From: Curtobacterium sp. PhB115
GTDB taxonomy: Bacteria > Actinomycetota > Actinomycetes > Actinomycetales > Microbacteriaceae
NCBI RefSeq assembly: GCF_003752025.1
Contig: NZ_RJKR01000006.1
Span: forward strand, 1 to 64,000
DNA length: 64,000 nt
Direction: 5' to 3'
Position numbers and translations under genes: made by a program. Under the pieces are notes generated by a model. The model was not told the DNA's origin and did no database searches. It saw only the letters and a list, made by a program, of their open reading frames with translations. This document shows positions 24,475-33,015 of this stretch, in pieces. Within the stretch, counting starts at the first letter, position 1. Each line of letters opens with the position of its first letter.

Positions 24475-25527
24475 CTACGCGTCGAACGTGTGGAACCAGG
24501 CGGTACCGCCGGGGTGCTGCACCGTGATCATCTCGTCGAGGTCGCGGTACGGCCCGTCCTGGTTGTGACTCGCCGACTTGATGCGGATGGTGCCGTCGGA
24601 CTCCGTGAAGACCTCGGACACGATGGTGGTGTGGTCCGGGGAACCGTTCGCGTTCCAGTCGTAGAACACGATGTCGCCGACCTTGACCTCGTCGCGCTCG
24701 TCCGACGTGCGCTTGGTCAGCCCGAACTCCGCCGCGTTGGTCTCGAGCCACGGGTCCATCGTCGGGCAGTACGTCCACGTCGCACTGTGCTCGGCACCAG
24801 CGGAGCGGTTGTACCAGTCGGACCGCTGCTCCCAGCCCCTGGCGATGAGGGTCTGGCTGACGTAGTTCGCGCAGTCCCCACCGATCGGGTTCATGGTGCC
24901 GTACTCGGACAGGTTGTAGTCCTTCCAGTACCGCATCGCGTAGGCCAGCTGCCGGTCGACGTCGGTGAGCGCCGCGTACGCGAGGCTCGTGCTCGCCACG
25001 GCTGCCGAGGCCGACGGCGTCGGTGCCGCGGTGGGCGTCGGCGAGGCGGTCGCGGAGTCCTGCGTGGCACCGCTCTGCCCGTCGTTCGCGGCACTGCCGT
25101 TGCCGTCGGAGGACTGGTTCGCCGAGGCCGTCGGCTCGATGGACTCGGTGAACAGCGCGACGTCGGCGTCACCAGCGGTGTACATCGCCTGGTGCGGCGC
25201 GGTGAACGTCACCTTCGCCGCGGTCGCCTTGACGTCGCGCGCAGCGATCCCGCCGACGGTGACGCCCTTGACGGCTGCGAGGCCGGTCCCCGTGACGGTG
25301 ACGGTGACACCGCCGGCGAGCGGGACCTGTGCGGGGCTCAGGGACTTCGCGACGGGCTTCGCCGAGGGCGTCGACGCTGCCCCGCCACCGTCGTTGCTGC
25401 CGCCGTTGCTGCCGCCCTTGTCGCTGGCACCCTTCTCATTGCCGGACGAGCACGCGGCGACCGCGAGCCCGATCCCGGCGACACCGGCGAGGGACAGGAG
25501 TGCGCGGCGGTTCATCGAGGCAGTCAT
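24475..25527 (-). CDS. Secreted lipoprotein with IPT/TIG and amidase (Amidase_6) domains
   Basis: 350-aa exported lipoprotein. The signal peptide ends in a lipobox-like AVAACSSG. After a Gly/Ser-rich linker comes an IPT/TIG Ig-like domain (AQVPLAGGVTVTVTGTGL), a second low-complexity linker, then an Amidase_6-type domain with a GGDCANYVSQTL nucleophile Cys and DHTTIVS His. Such domains resemble NlpC/CHAP cysteine amidases, suggesting wall peptidoglycan or a peptide as substrate (inference). The start at 25527 has TACGCT nine bases upstream; MNRRALL at 25515 is an alternative. Confidence 0.78.
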   Translation of the reverse strand: MTASMNRRALLSLAGVAGIGLAVAACSSGNEKGASDKGGSNGGSNDGGGAASTPSAKPVAKSLSPAQVPLAGGVTVTVTGTGLAAVKGVTVGGIAARDVKATAAKVTFTAPHQAMYTAGDADVALFTESIEPTASANQSSDGNGSAANDGQSGATQDSATASPTPTAAPTPSASAAVASTSLAYAALTDVDRQLAYAMRYWKDYNLSEYGTMNPIGGDCANYVSQTLIARGWEQRSDWYNRSAGAEHSATWTYCPTMDPWLETNAAEFGLTKRTSDERDEVKVGDIVFYDWNANGSPDHTTIVSEVFTESDGTIRIKSASHNQDGPYRDLDEMITVQHPGGTAWFHTFDA

Positions 25528-25636
25528 GACACATTCAGCGTAGGCGACACACCTGACGTTCCGACACGGCATGATCGTCACCGGGGGCGAGCGTCCTCCG
25601 TGTCTGACCGGACACGTTCGAGAGGATCAGCAGACC

Positions 25637-26020
25637 ATGCCAGAGAGCCACGACTTCTTCGTCGCCACCGACCCCGAGACGGCCCGCGCCCAGGTGCGCG
25701 ATGCCCTCACCCGCGAGGGCTACGCCGTGGAGGACGCCGAGCAGGGCGCGCTCCGTGCGACCCGCGGGAGCCTGGGCCTGACCCTGCTGATCGGCGGGCT
25801 GGCGAACGCCCGCACCTTCCACACGCGTCTCGACGTGCAGATCATGGTGACGCCGGACGGTCGCACCGTCGCGCGCCTGCTGCGCGGTTCCGGCAAGTCG
25901 GCGCTCAAGGGCGGTGCGCTCGGGGTCTCCAAGGGCAACCGAGCATTCGAGGAGGCCGCGAACGCCATCCACTCCACCTTCGTGCAGGCGGGCGTCCTGA
26001 CGGACAGCTTCGCGAGCTGA
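25637..26020 (+). CDS. Small conserved-looking protein of unknown function
   Basis: 127 aa, cytoplasmic, alternating beta strands and two helices (MPESHDFFVATDPETARAQV; NARTFHTRLDVQIMV). The composition is that of a real gene (G+C at third positions like its neighbours) and GAGAGGA precedes the ATG. I do not recognise a family. A frame extension to 25571 is possible but its codons are poor. It ends against a perfect 50-bp palindrome. Confidence 0.6.
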   Translation: MPESHDFFVATDPETARAQVRDALTREGYAVEDAEQGALRATRGSLGLTLLIGGLANARTFHTRLDVQIMVTPDGRTVARLLRGSGKSALKGGALGVSKGNRAFEEAANAIHSTFVQAGVLTDSFAS

Positions 26021-26056
26021 CGGCTCGCGTGACCGGCCCGCGGTGGACGCGGCCGG

Positions 26057-26106
26057 TGACGGACTGGAGGCGCGGTGCCAGCTGGCACCGCGCCTCCAGT
26101 CCGTCA
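26057..26106. repeat. 50-bp palindrome (GGAGGCGCGG family), copy 2, perfect
   Basis: Arms 26057-26081 and 26082-26106 are exact reverse complements, centred on CAGCTG and flanked by TGACGGACT/AGTCCGTCA. The inner 35 bp equals the copy at 17454-17503. It lies between two convergent genes. Confidence 0.92.
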
Positions 26107-26191
26107 GGGGGTCACGCGCTCGGTCCCCACGCGCCTTCCGACAGGACACGAGACGATCGCCTCGTGGATCGTCGCGGAGGGCGTGCTTGCG

Positions 26192-28060
26192 TCAAGAGCA
26201 GGACCAGTTGAGGTCTATCTCCGTCGAGCCGTACGGCGTCTTGTACTGCGTCATCGCGATCGGGCCGCCGAGGAGACGCGCACCGGAGCACGCGGCCTGC
26301 GCCTGGTCGAGGCGGCCGTCGCCGATCGCGATCCAGCTCGGCAGGGTGGTCTTGCGGAGGGTGCTCGTCGCGGGGACCGTCCCGACGATGGTGCGGAACT
26401 GGTACGCGGTCGAGTAGACGCCGACCTGCGTGACGCCGGAGTCCTGGAGCGCCGCGAGCATGCCCTCGAGCGCGGCGAGGTTCTGCGTGGTGTCGCTCAG
26501 GTGGGAGAGGCCGGTCTCGACGTCGAGCCACCAGCGGTACTGGCCGGGGTTCGTGACTCCGCGGCTCATCGCGTCGTCGTACGCACGCGCGTACCCGTAC
26601 ATGAACGAGCAGGCCCGGGTGGTCGCGGGCTTGCCGCTCACGGCCGCGCACGTGCCGTAGGTGTTGCGCGTCACGGTGTGCCCGGCCGGGTAGACGTTCG
26701 AGGTCGGCCACACCGAGGCAGCCGCTGCACCCGGGTTGGCGAACAGTGCGTACACCTGCGTCTTCGCCTGTGCCGTCCCGCCTGCTGAGGCGGCCGCCCA
26801 CGTCAGCTGCTGCTGCAGGCACGGGTTCGTGGTGTTGCCGAGACTCGAGTTCACCCCGACGATCCCGAAGGACTGGTCGGTCGGCACGCTCTTGCCGCAC
26901 TGCGGGTACGAGACGTCGACCCCGGTACCCGAGCCGGTCGACCCGTCGATGAAGTACCCGACGACGTCGATGTACACCGTGGCGCTCCCGGCGGACACCT
27001 TCGCCTGCACCTGCCCACCGGCGGCGAGCGGCGCGATGAGGGCGTTGCCGATGGTCTGGTTCTTCGCGTAGATCTGCGTGGGCACACTCGAGGCCAGCCC
27101 GGCACCGACGACGCGGAGCGATCCGCCGACGCTGCCCTTGCCGACCTTGGCGTTGATCACCGCTGCCTTGGCGTTCCGCGGGACCCCGGCGGTGCCGGCG
27201 ACGGTGACCTTCTTCGCGGTGGTGCCCGTCGCGATCGTGGCCGCCCGGACGGGGTGCGTGGAGACGAACACCGAGCCGGTGGTGCTCGGCGAGTAGTACC
27301 CGACGACGTCGGCGAGGACGCGCGCGGAACCGGTGGAGACCAGGAACTGGACGGCCCCGCTGGTCAGCTTCACCGTGGTGGTGTTCGCGACCGTGGTGCC
27401 CTTGGTGTACATGAGCGAGACGACACCCGCGTTGTTGCCGCTCGGCGTGACGCGCAGCCGGCCGCTGGTCGCCGGTCGGGAGACGTCGGTCTGCAGCACG
27501 ACCGCGGTGGCGTTCCCCGGCACACCGGCCTTGCCCGCGACGGTGACCTTCTTCGCCGCGGTCGACACCGTGCCGTTGAGGACGTTCGTCGGCGCGAGCG
27601 GCGTGTACGTCGAACCGGTGGCGCTGGTGCCGTACCAGCCCGCGACGTCGAGCGAGAGGGTCGCCTTGCCGGCGGAGACCTTGACCTGCGCCTTGCCGCT
27701 CGTCAGCCCGACGGTGGTGGTGCCGGAGATCGGCTGGCCCTTCGCGAAGTTCTGGATCGCGGGGCTCGCGGTGCTGCCGGCCGGAGCGACGCTGACGTAC
27801 CCGGCGGCGGTCGGAGCGTTCACGGTGGCGGTGAGGACCACGGCGGTGGCCGTCGACGGGATGCCGTTCCGGCCGCCGAGCGTGACGGTGGTCAGCTTGC
27901 TCGTCGCGGTGCCGGACCAGGCCCGCGCGGGCGCCACGGGCGTGAACCGTCCGGTGGTCGGCGCAGCCGCGGAGGCCGGCGACACCGGCCCGACCACGAG
28001 GAGCCCGGCAGCGACGGCGAGCACCGTCCCGATCGATGCGATGGTGGTCTTGATCCGCAC
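26192..28060 (-). CDS. Secreted protein with three surface repeats and a glycosidase-like C-terminal domain
   Basis: 622-aa exported protein. A signal peptide (IGTVLAVAAGLLVV, cleavage after ASA) is followed by three ~110-residue beta repeats, each ending in a DVAGWYG / DVVGYYS / DVVGYFI strand. The C-terminal ~210 residues begin GVDVSYPQCGK and contain RWWLDVETGLSHLS and VGVYSTAYQFRT, resembling the GH25/DUF1906 TIM-barrel fold of lysozyme-like enzymes. It probably acts on or binds the cell wall. The GTG at 28060 follows GGGGGAG; a GTG six codons upstream is possible. A -10 (TAGACT) lies at 28105-28100. Confidence 0.75.
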   Translation of the reverse strand: MRIKTTIASIGTVLAVAAGLLVVGPVSPASAAAPTTGRFTPVAPARAWSGTATSKLTTVTLGGRNGIPSTATAVVLTATVNAPTAAGYVSVAPAGSTASPAIQNFAKGQPISGTTTVGLTSGKAQVKVSAGKATLSLDVAGWYGTSATGSTYTPLAPTNVLNGTVSTAAKKVTVAGKAGVPGNATAVVLQTDVSRPATSGRLRVTPSGNNAGVVSLMYTKGTTVANTTTVKLTSGAVQFLVSTGSARVLADVVGYYSPSTTGSVFVSTHPVRAATIATGTTAKKVTVAGTAGVPRNAKAAVINAKVGKGSVGGSLRVVGAGLASSVPTQIYAKNQTIGNALIAPLAAGGQVQAKVSAGSATVYIDVVGYFIDGSTGSGTGVDVSYPQCGKSVPTDQSFGIVGVNSSLGNTTNPCLQQQLTWAAASAGGTAQAKTQVYALFANPGAAAASVWPTSNVYPAGHTVTRNTYGTCAAVSGKPATTRACSFMYGYARAYDDAMSRGVTNPGQYRWWLDVETGLSHLSDTTQNLAALEGMLAALQDSGVTQVGVYSTAYQFRTIVGTVPATSTLRKTTLPSWIAIGDGRLDQAQAACSGARLLGGPIAMTQYKTPYGSTEIDLNWSCS

Positions 28061-28228
28061 GTGCTCCCCCTCGTCCACGCGCCTGATCGACGCACCGGGA
28101 GTCTAGGACGGTGCGGCGTGCAACACACCACCCCTGTTCGTGAACTGTGTCCGACGGACCACAGTGCGCAGCCTGTGGAGGAAAGGCCGTGGCGGAGAGG
28201 CCGCGGCGGACGGGCCGTGGAAAGCAGA

Positions 28229-28257
28229 ACGGCCCGGAACCGATGGTTCCGAGCCGT
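28229..28257 (-). terminator. Terminator after the tRNA-Ala gene
   Basis: ACGGCCCGGAACC and GGTTCCGAGCCGT form a 13-bp stem (one mismatch) around GAT, followed on the minus strand by TTCTGCTTTCC. It lies 39 bp past the tRNA 3' end. Between them is an imperfect 16-bp direct repeat (CGGTACTGCGTGTTT / CGGTACTGCTTGTTT). Confidence 0.75.
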
Positions 28258-28295
28258 TGCGGTACTGCGTGTTTCGGTACTGCTTGTTTCTGAAC

Positions 28296-28371
28296 TGGTG
28301 GAGCTAAGGGGATTCGAACCCCTGACCTTCTCATTGCGAACGAGACGCGCTACCAACTGCGCCATAGCCCC
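28296..28371 (-). tRNA. tRNA-Ala (CGC anticodon)
   Basis: The minus strand folds as a standard 76-nt cloverleaf with encoded CCA. Acceptor GGGGCTA pairs with TAGCTCC, the D-arm is GCGCAGTTGGTAGCGC, the anticodon stem is TCTCG/TGAGA with loop TTCGCAA (anticodon CGC, reading GCG), and the T-arm contains GGTTCGAATCC. A possible -10 TAGTGT is at 28389-28384. Confidence 0.95.
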
Positions 28372-28444
28372 AAGTGCTCGACAACACTAACACCTCGGGT
28401 CCGTCGATCCGAAATCGCCGGAGGCCCTCCGGGCGTGCCGCCGA

Positions 28445-29596
28445 TCAGACCGCGCGGCGGCGACGCATGATCGCGTCGAGGTCGGCCTGCTGGTACGCGT
28501 CGTCGTCGAGGACGCCCATGCCCGCCCACTTGCTCGGCGGAGCGGGCGGAGCCGACGCAGCGGGCCCAGCGGGTCCAGCGGGTCCAGCGGGTCCAGCGAC
28601 CGATGCACTCGGAGCGGCTGGTGCATCCGACGCCTCGACGAGCTCCGGCACGGCAGGCGCCCGCAGCCCCAGTCGCTCCGCCAACCGCCCCTGGTCGTGG
28701 GCGGAGAGCGACGCAGCGGCCTCCTCGAGCTCGGGACGCATCCGGGACACCCGCGCCAGCGACGGGTCGACCTCGGCCGCACGGATCGCCGCAGCTTCCG
28801 CCTCGGCCTCCGCCTTGGCGGCCGCTACGCGCTCCTTGAGTCGTGCAGCGAGCTCCGCGGACGACTCGGGCGATGCCGCAGGAGCCGCGGGACGCTCGAC
28901 GTACAGCGGCTTCGGCACCCGGTTCGGGGTCCAGCTGCGGTCCTCCGCGGGCTCGGCAGGCTGTTCGGTGGACAGCGGCGGCGCCGGGTCCGTCCACGTG
29001 GTCGCCGGCCGGGAGGCACGGGTCGCGCCCGTCTCGGACGCTGCGGTGCGCGCCTTCCGCGCCGTCGCGACCTGGTGCAGCTGTGCGAGGACCGCTGCGG
29101 ATCCACCCGCGGCGACGAGACCGGCCACGCCGACGAGCCACAGGGCGGGGGCGGTCACGAAGACGACGACCGCGACGACGACGCCGAGCGCCCCGAAGGA
29201 CGTCGCGCCGAGCCGCGACCGACGCATGCGCATCGCGGTGAGCGCCGGTACCGATGACGCGCGCTCGAGGACGGGTGCCTGCTCGGCGAGCCGACGGGTG
29301 ATCTCCCGCTGGCGGGCGGCCTCGTGGGCACGGACGATGGCGGTGCGCTTGGCCTCTGCGCTCCGAGCGACCCGCTGCGCCTGGGCGAGGGACTTCGCGT
29401 TCATCTCGACGCGCACCTCGTCCGGCAGTTCAGCGGTCTGCGCGAGGATCCGGAGGGTCTGCTGCAGCCGGATGGCGTTCCGCTCGGTCGCGAGGTACTG
29501 CCGGCGAGCGGCCCACGAGGGCATCAGGTAGACGAGCCAGAGCACGGCCGCGATGAGCAGGACGATGCCGCCGCCCCACGAGCCGATTCCTGCCAT
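28445..29596 (-). CDS. Membrane-anchored protein with long disordered region
   Basis: 383-aa protein of unknown function. One N-terminal helix (GGGIVLLIAAVLWLVYLMPSW) and two central helices (residues ~130-175) are followed by a Pro/Ala-rich region, a coiled-coil-like segment (LKERVAAAKAEAEAEAAAI) and an AGP tandem repeat. TRASRPATT in the middle is encoded by a half copy of the dispersed palindrome. A similar three-helix plus disordered layout occurs in Microbacteriaceae genomes, from memory. The ATG at 29596 follows TACCGT by six bases, so it is leaderless. Confidence 0.7.
   Translation of the reverse strand: MAGIGSWGGGIVLLIAAVLWLVYLMPSWAARRQYLATERNAIRLQQTLRILAQTAELPDEVRVEMNAKSLAQAQRVARSAEAKRTAIVRAHEAARQREITRRLAEQAPVLERASSVPALTAMRMRRSRLGATSFGALGVVVAVVVFVTAPALWLVGVAGLVAAGGSAAVLAQLHQVATARKARTAASETGATRASRPATTWTDPAPPLSTEQPAEPAEDRSWTPNRVPKPLYVERPAAPAASPESSAELAARLKERVAAAKAEAEAEAAAIRAAEVDPSLARVSRMRPELEEAAASLSAHDQGRLAERLGLRAPAVPELVEASDAPAAPSASVAGPAGPAGPAGPAASAPPAPPSKWAGMGVLDDDAYQQADLDAIMRRRRAV
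28558..28593. repeat. 9-bp tandem repeat, four copies, in frame
   Basis: CAGCGGGYC repeats four times and encodes the AGP repeats near the C-terminus of the membrane protein above. It lies about 110 bp from the stop codon. Confidence 0.85.
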
Positions 29597-29668
29597 GGGG
29601 ACACGGTAGGGGTGGGCGTTCCCCGGTCCCGTGATTGCGGGACGCGTGTTGCGCGTGTCGTGGCGGAA

Positions 29669-30328
29669 TCAGATCCGGGGCGTCGTGTGGATCGGCAGTG
29701 CTGCTTCGTCCCGCGCGGCGAGCGGCACGCTGCCGACGCCGGGTGGGACCTGCCCGCGGACCCAGCGCTCGAGGACGCCCTCGCGCACCTCCTCCGCGAC
29801 GAGTGCGAAGCAGAAGTGGTCGCGCCAGTCCCCGTTGATGTGGATGTACCGGCGGCGGAGTCCCTCGTACCGGAAGCCGAGCTTCTCGACGACGCGCAGG
29901 CTCGGGGCGTTCTCGGGCCGGATGCAGATCTCGATCCGGTGGACGCCGACCGCGCGGAAGCAGTGGTCGACGGCGAGGGCGACCGAGATCGGGGTGACGT
30001 TGTGTCCGGCGGCGTCCTCGACGACCCAGTAGCCGATGGAGGCGCTGGCGAGCGAGCCGTACGTGATGCCGGACACGTTGAGCTGGCCGACGAAGCGGCC
30101 GTCGAGCTCCATCGCGAACGGGAGTCCGAGCCCCGCGCGGGCGTTGGCCTGGAGCGCGCGGATGCTGCCGCGGACGTCGGAGGAGACGTGTCCGGAGGGG
30201 TTCGTGGCCTCCCAGGTGCGCAGCCACGACCGGTTGGAGGCGAGCGCGATGTCGAGGTCGCGCGTGTCACGGAGCCGGAGGGGGCGGATGGTGACCCGCC
30301 CGTGGGACAGGGTCGGGATCGTCGTCAT
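29669..30328 (-). CDS. GNAT acetyltransferase, RimJ/RimL type
   Basis: 219-aa GNAT-fold acetyltransferase. RVTIRPLRLRDTRDLDIALASNRSWL is the typical RimJ-like opening, and VALAVDHCFRAVGVHRIEI and ENAPSLRVVEKLGFRYEG are the acetyl-CoA-binding and C-terminal motifs. Likely substrates are N-terminal residues of a ribosomal protein or a small amine. The ATG at 30328 is preceded by GGAGGAACC; upstream extension to 30448 runs into the galU terminator. Confidence 0.85.
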   Translation of the reverse strand: MTTIPTLSHGRVTIRPLRLRDTRDLDIALASNRSWLRTWEATNPSGHVSSDVRGSIRALQANARAGLGLPFAMELDGRFVGQLNVSGITYGSLASASIGYWVVEDAAGHNVTPISVALAVDHCFRAVGVHRIEICIRPENAPSLRVVEKLGFRYEGLRRRYIHINGDWRDHFCFALVAEEVREGVLERWVRGQVPPGVGSVPLAARDEAALPIHTTPRI

Positions 30329-30372
30329 CGTCTGGTTCCTCCGGGGGTCCCGCCGCTGTGCGGGACGGGGTG

Positions 30373-30409
30373 TCCCGCCCGGGTCCGCGTGCACGGGACC
30401 CGGGCGGGA
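30373..30409 (-). terminator. Terminator after galU
   Basis: TCCCGCCCGGGTCC (30373-30386) and GGACCCGGGCGGGA (30396-30409) form a perfect 14-bp stem with a 9-nt loop. It begins 8 bp downstream of the galU stop and precedes the GNAT gene. Confidence 0.8.
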
Positions 30410-30417
30410 TGGCCGAC

Positions 30418-31308
30418 TCATTCGCCCGCGTTGAACTCCTTCAGCCACGACTTGAGGTCGGGGCCGAGGTCATCGCGGTCCGAGGCGAGCTGCACGATCG
30501 CCTTGATGTAGTCGAGTTTGTCACCGGTGTCGTAACGGCGTCCACGGAACACGACGCCGTACACGCCGCCGGTCCACTCCTCGGCGCTCGCCATCTTCAT
30601 GAGCGCGTCGGTGAGCTGGATCTCCCCGCCCTTGCCCGGCTCCTGCTTCTCGAGGACGTCGAAGACCTCGGGGCGGATGACGTAGCGGCCGATGATGGCC
30701 AGGTTCGAGGGCGCCTCGCCCTGCGGGGGCTTCTCGACGAGCCCTGTGATCTTCACGACGTCGTCGGTGTCGGTCGGCTCGACGGTCGCGATGCCGTAGA
30801 GGTGGGTCTGCGACTCGGGGACCTCGAGGAGGGCGACGATGGTGGCGTTCTTCTCGCCCTGGACCTCGATCATGCGCTTGAGCAGCGGGTCGCGTGCGTC
30901 GATGATGTCGTCACCGAGGAGCACGGCGAACGGCTCGCGGCCGACGTGCATCTTCGCGCGGAGCACCGCGTGGCCGAGGCCGAGCGGATCGCCCTGTCGC
31001 ACGTAGTGCATGTCGGCGAGGTCCGTCGACTGGTTCACCTTCTGCAGCTTCTCGTGGTCGCCCTTCTTCTTGAGGGTCTCCTCGAGCTCGGACACGTGGT
31101 CGAAGTGGTTCTCGAGTGCGTTCTTGTTGCGCCCCGTGATCATGAGCACGTCGGTCAGTCCGGCGCCGACGGCCTCTTCCACCACGTACTGGATGGCTGG
31201 CTTGTCGACGACGGGGAGCATCTCCTTCGGCATCGCCTTGGTCGCGGGGAGGAAGCGAGTGCCCAGCCCTGCAGCTGGGATCACCGCCTTGGAAATCTGG
31301 AAGCCCAT
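30418..31308 (-). CDS. galU: UTP-glucose-1-phosphate uridylyltransferase
   Basis: Makes UDP-glucose for envelope polysaccharides and glycolipids. 296 aa with the nucleotidyltransferase start KAVIPAAGLGTRFLPATKAMPKE, the VDKPAIQYVVEEA segment and LGDDIIDA metal site. The ATG at 31308 follows TACGGT (31320-31315) by six bases, so the transcript is leaderless. It is divergent from the folate cyclo-ligase gene, whose own -10 lies about 90 bp away. Confidence 0.96.
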   Translation of the reverse strand: MGFQISKAVIPAAGLGTRFLPATKAMPKEMLPVVDKPAIQYVVEEAVGAGLTDVLMITGRNKNALENHFDHVSELEETLKKKGDHEKLQKVNQSTDLADMHYVRQGDPLGLGHAVLRAKMHVGREPFAVLLGDDIIDARDPLLKRMIEVQGEKNATIVALLEVPESQTHLYGIATVEPTDTDDVVKITGLVEKPPQGEAPSNLAIIGRYVIRPEVFDVLEKQEPGKGGEIQLTDALMKMASAEEWTGGVYGVVFRGRRYDTGDKLDYIKAIVQLASDRDDLGPDLKSWLKEFNAGE

Positions 31309-31421
31309 GCCCAGACCGTATCCGATCCCCCTTTCGAGGGCATGTCATCGATACGGAGGACAAGGCAACGGCGCGTTTCCCGGCGGGAAGCCGCAACGGC
31401 CCGATCGGTAGACTCCTCGGC

Positions 31422-32006
31422 ATGATCGCCGATCTCGGGAACGAGAAGCGCGCCCTGCGAGCCGAGCTCCGGCAGCGGCGGCGCACCCGGACCACGACGG
31501 AACGCGACGCGGACAGCGCGGCACTCACGGGCACCCTGCAGCGCTTCGTCGAGGAGCGTCAGGTGGCCTCCATCGCGCTGTACCTGTCGGCACCCGACGA
31601 GCCGAACGTCCGTCCGTTCCTGAACTGGGCGTTGGAGCAGGGCATCCGCGTGCTGCTGCCCGTCACCCGCGAGGACGGCCTGCTCGACTGGGCGGTCGGC
31701 GACGGCGAGAGCGAGACCGAGGGGATCTTCGGGATGCCCGAGGTCGTCGGCGAGGTCCTGTCCCCGCTCGCGATCAACGACGTCGACGCGATCCTCGCCC
31801 CTGCCGCCGCGGTCGGGCACGACGGGGTCCGGATGGGCTGGGGCCGGGGGTACTACGACAAGACCCTCGGGTCCATGGCGAACCGTCCGGCCGTCTATGC
31901 TGTGATCTTCGACGCGGAGTACCTCGACGAGGTCCCGCGCGAACCCCACGACGAACCCGTGGACGGCATCATCACGCCGTCGCGCATCATCACGTTCCGG
32001 AGCTGA
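31422..32006 (+). CDS. 5-formyltetrahydrofolate cyclo-ligase
   Basis: ATP-dependent conversion of 5-formyl-THF to 5,10-methenyl-THF. 194 aa; the N-terminal KRALRAELRQRRR basic segment and the MGWGRGYYDKTLG motif that binds ATP/folate are diagnostic. The ATG follows TAGACT (31409-31414) by seven bases (leaderless). A FmdB-like gene starts one base after the stop, and mscL follows, an order common in actinobacteria. Confidence 0.94.
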   Translation: MIADLGNEKRALRAELRQRRRTRTTTERDADSAALTGTLQRFVEERQVASIALYLSAPDEPNVRPFLNWALEQGIRVLLPVTREDGLLDWAVGDGESETEGIFGMPEVVGEVLSPLAINDVDAILAPAAAVGHDGVRMGWGRGYYDKTLGSMANRPAVYAVIFDAEYLDEVPREPHDEPVDGIITPSRIITFRS

Positions 32007-32007
32007 C

Positions 32008-32292
32008 GTGCCCACCTACTCGTACCGCTGCACCGAGTGCGACACCGCGTTCGACATCAAGCAGTCGTTCTCCGACGCCACGCTCACCGAGTGCCCGACG
32101 TGCGGCGGTGTCCTCCGCAAGGTCTTCTCGCCGGTCGGTGTGACGTTCAACGGCGGCGGCTTCTACCGCACGGACTCCCGCCCGGCCCCGAAGTCCGAGG
32201 GCTCGTCGAGCACGCCGGCCAAGTCGGAGCCGAAGTCCACCCCCGCGAAGTCCGAGTCGAAGCCGAGCTCCTCGAAGCCCGCGGCGTCCTGA
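32008..32292 (+). CDS. FmdB-family zinc-ribbon protein
   Basis: 94-aa putative regulatory protein. MPTYSYRCTECDTAFDIKQSF and ECPTCGG supply the two CxxC pairs of the zinc ribbon, followed by LRKVFSPVGVTFNGGGFYRTD. The last ~30 residues are a Ser/Lys/Pro repeat tail (SEPKSTPAKSESKPSS). The GTG start lies one base after the preceding stop, so it is translationally coupled. Confidence 0.88.
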   Translation: MPTYSYRCTECDTAFDIKQSFSDATLTECPTCGGVLRKVFSPVGVTFNGGGFYRTDSRPAPKSEGSSSTPAKSEPKSTPAKSESKPSSSKPAAS

Positions 32293-32318
32293 CCCGGGCA
32301 ACTCCTCGCCGATAGGTT
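32289..32318 (+). promoter_or_regulatory. Promoter of mscL
   Basis: CTGACC (32289-32294) and TAGGTT (32313-32318) are spaced by 18 bp. The -35 overlaps the FmdB stop codon. It would give an mRNA with a ~40-nt leader containing the GGAAGGAG ribosome site of mscL. Confidence 0.5.
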
Positions 32319-32364
32319 GGGACCGTCGCCGTCCGGCGGCCGTCCTCGACCCGGAAGGAGTCCC

Positions 32365-32865
32365 GTGAAGGGATTCAAGGAGTTCCTGCTCCGTGGCAAC
32401 GTCATCGACCTGGCCGTCGCAGTCGTCATCGGTGCTGCGTTCACTGCGATCGTCACGGTGATCGTGAACGCGCTCATCAACCCCCTGATCGGCGCCGTGT
32501 TCAACGCGTCGAGTCTCGACAAGGCGCTCGTCGTCCACATCCCGACTGTGTCCGGTGGCGACGCGAAACTCATGTTCGGCGCGATCATCGGCGCCGTGCT
32601 CAACTTCGTCATCGTTGCCGCCGTCGTGTACTTCGCGCTCGTCGTACCGGTGAACCACCTCAAGAAGGTGGCGTTCGACCGCGTCAAGAACGACGTCGAG
32701 CAGACCCCGCAGGACGTCCCGCCGACCGACGTCGAGGTGCTGCTCGAGATCCGCGACCTGCTCCGCTCCCAGAACGGTGTCTCCACGAGCACGGGGACCG
32801 GCGCGCACATCGCTCCGAACACCGCGCCCGAGGGCCCCGGCATCGGCGGCTCGACGAAGCTCTAG
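32365..32865 (+). CDS. mscL: Large-conductance mechanosensitive channel
   Basis: Membrane safety valve that opens on hypo-osmotic shock. The N-terminal KGFKEFLLRGNVIDLAVAVV amphipathic helix and TM1, then a second TM (VLNFVIVAAVVYFALVV) and a cytoplasmic helix. At 166 aa it has a longer C-terminal tail than E. coli MscL. The GTG at 32365 is five bases after GGAAGGAG; the ATG-type extension to 32317 would include the promoter. Confidence 0.95.
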   Translation: MKGFKEFLLRGNVIDLAVAVVIGAAFTAIVTVIVNALINPLIGAVFNASSLDKALVVHIPTVSGGDAKLMFGAIIGAVLNFVIVAAVVYFALVVPVNHLKKVAFDRVKNDVEQTPQDVPPTDVEVLLEIRDLLRSQNGVSTSTGTGAHIAPNTAPEGPGIGGSTKL

Positions 32866-32911
32866 CAGGGTCGTTCCCGCCGACGGAGCCGCGATCGCGC
32901 CCCTCCACGGC

Positions 32912-32941
32912 CATCGCGCCCCGACTCTTCGGGGCGCGATG
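32912..32941 (+). terminator. Terminator after mscL
   Basis: CATCGCGCCCC and GGGGCGCGATG form a perfect 11-bp stem with an 8-nt loop (CGACTCTTC region), 46 bp after the mscL stop. It faces the convergent pgsA-like gene. A related GCGCCCC/GGGGCGC hairpin lies at 45482-45526. Confidence 0.75.
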
Positions 32942-32970
32942 CCCGTTCGGGGGCGCGATCGTGCACTACC

Positions 32971-33006
32971 GGCGCTACCGGCGCAGCCGGCGCAGCCGGC
33001 GCAGCG
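32971..33006. repeat. 9-bp tandem repeat, four copies
   Basis: GGCGCWRCC units at 32971, 32980, 32989 and 32998. The array begins 10 bp beyond the stop codon of the convergent pgsA-like gene. The unit resembles the in-frame array at 54112-54165. Confidence 0.85.
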
Positions 33007-33015
33007 GGCAGACCG

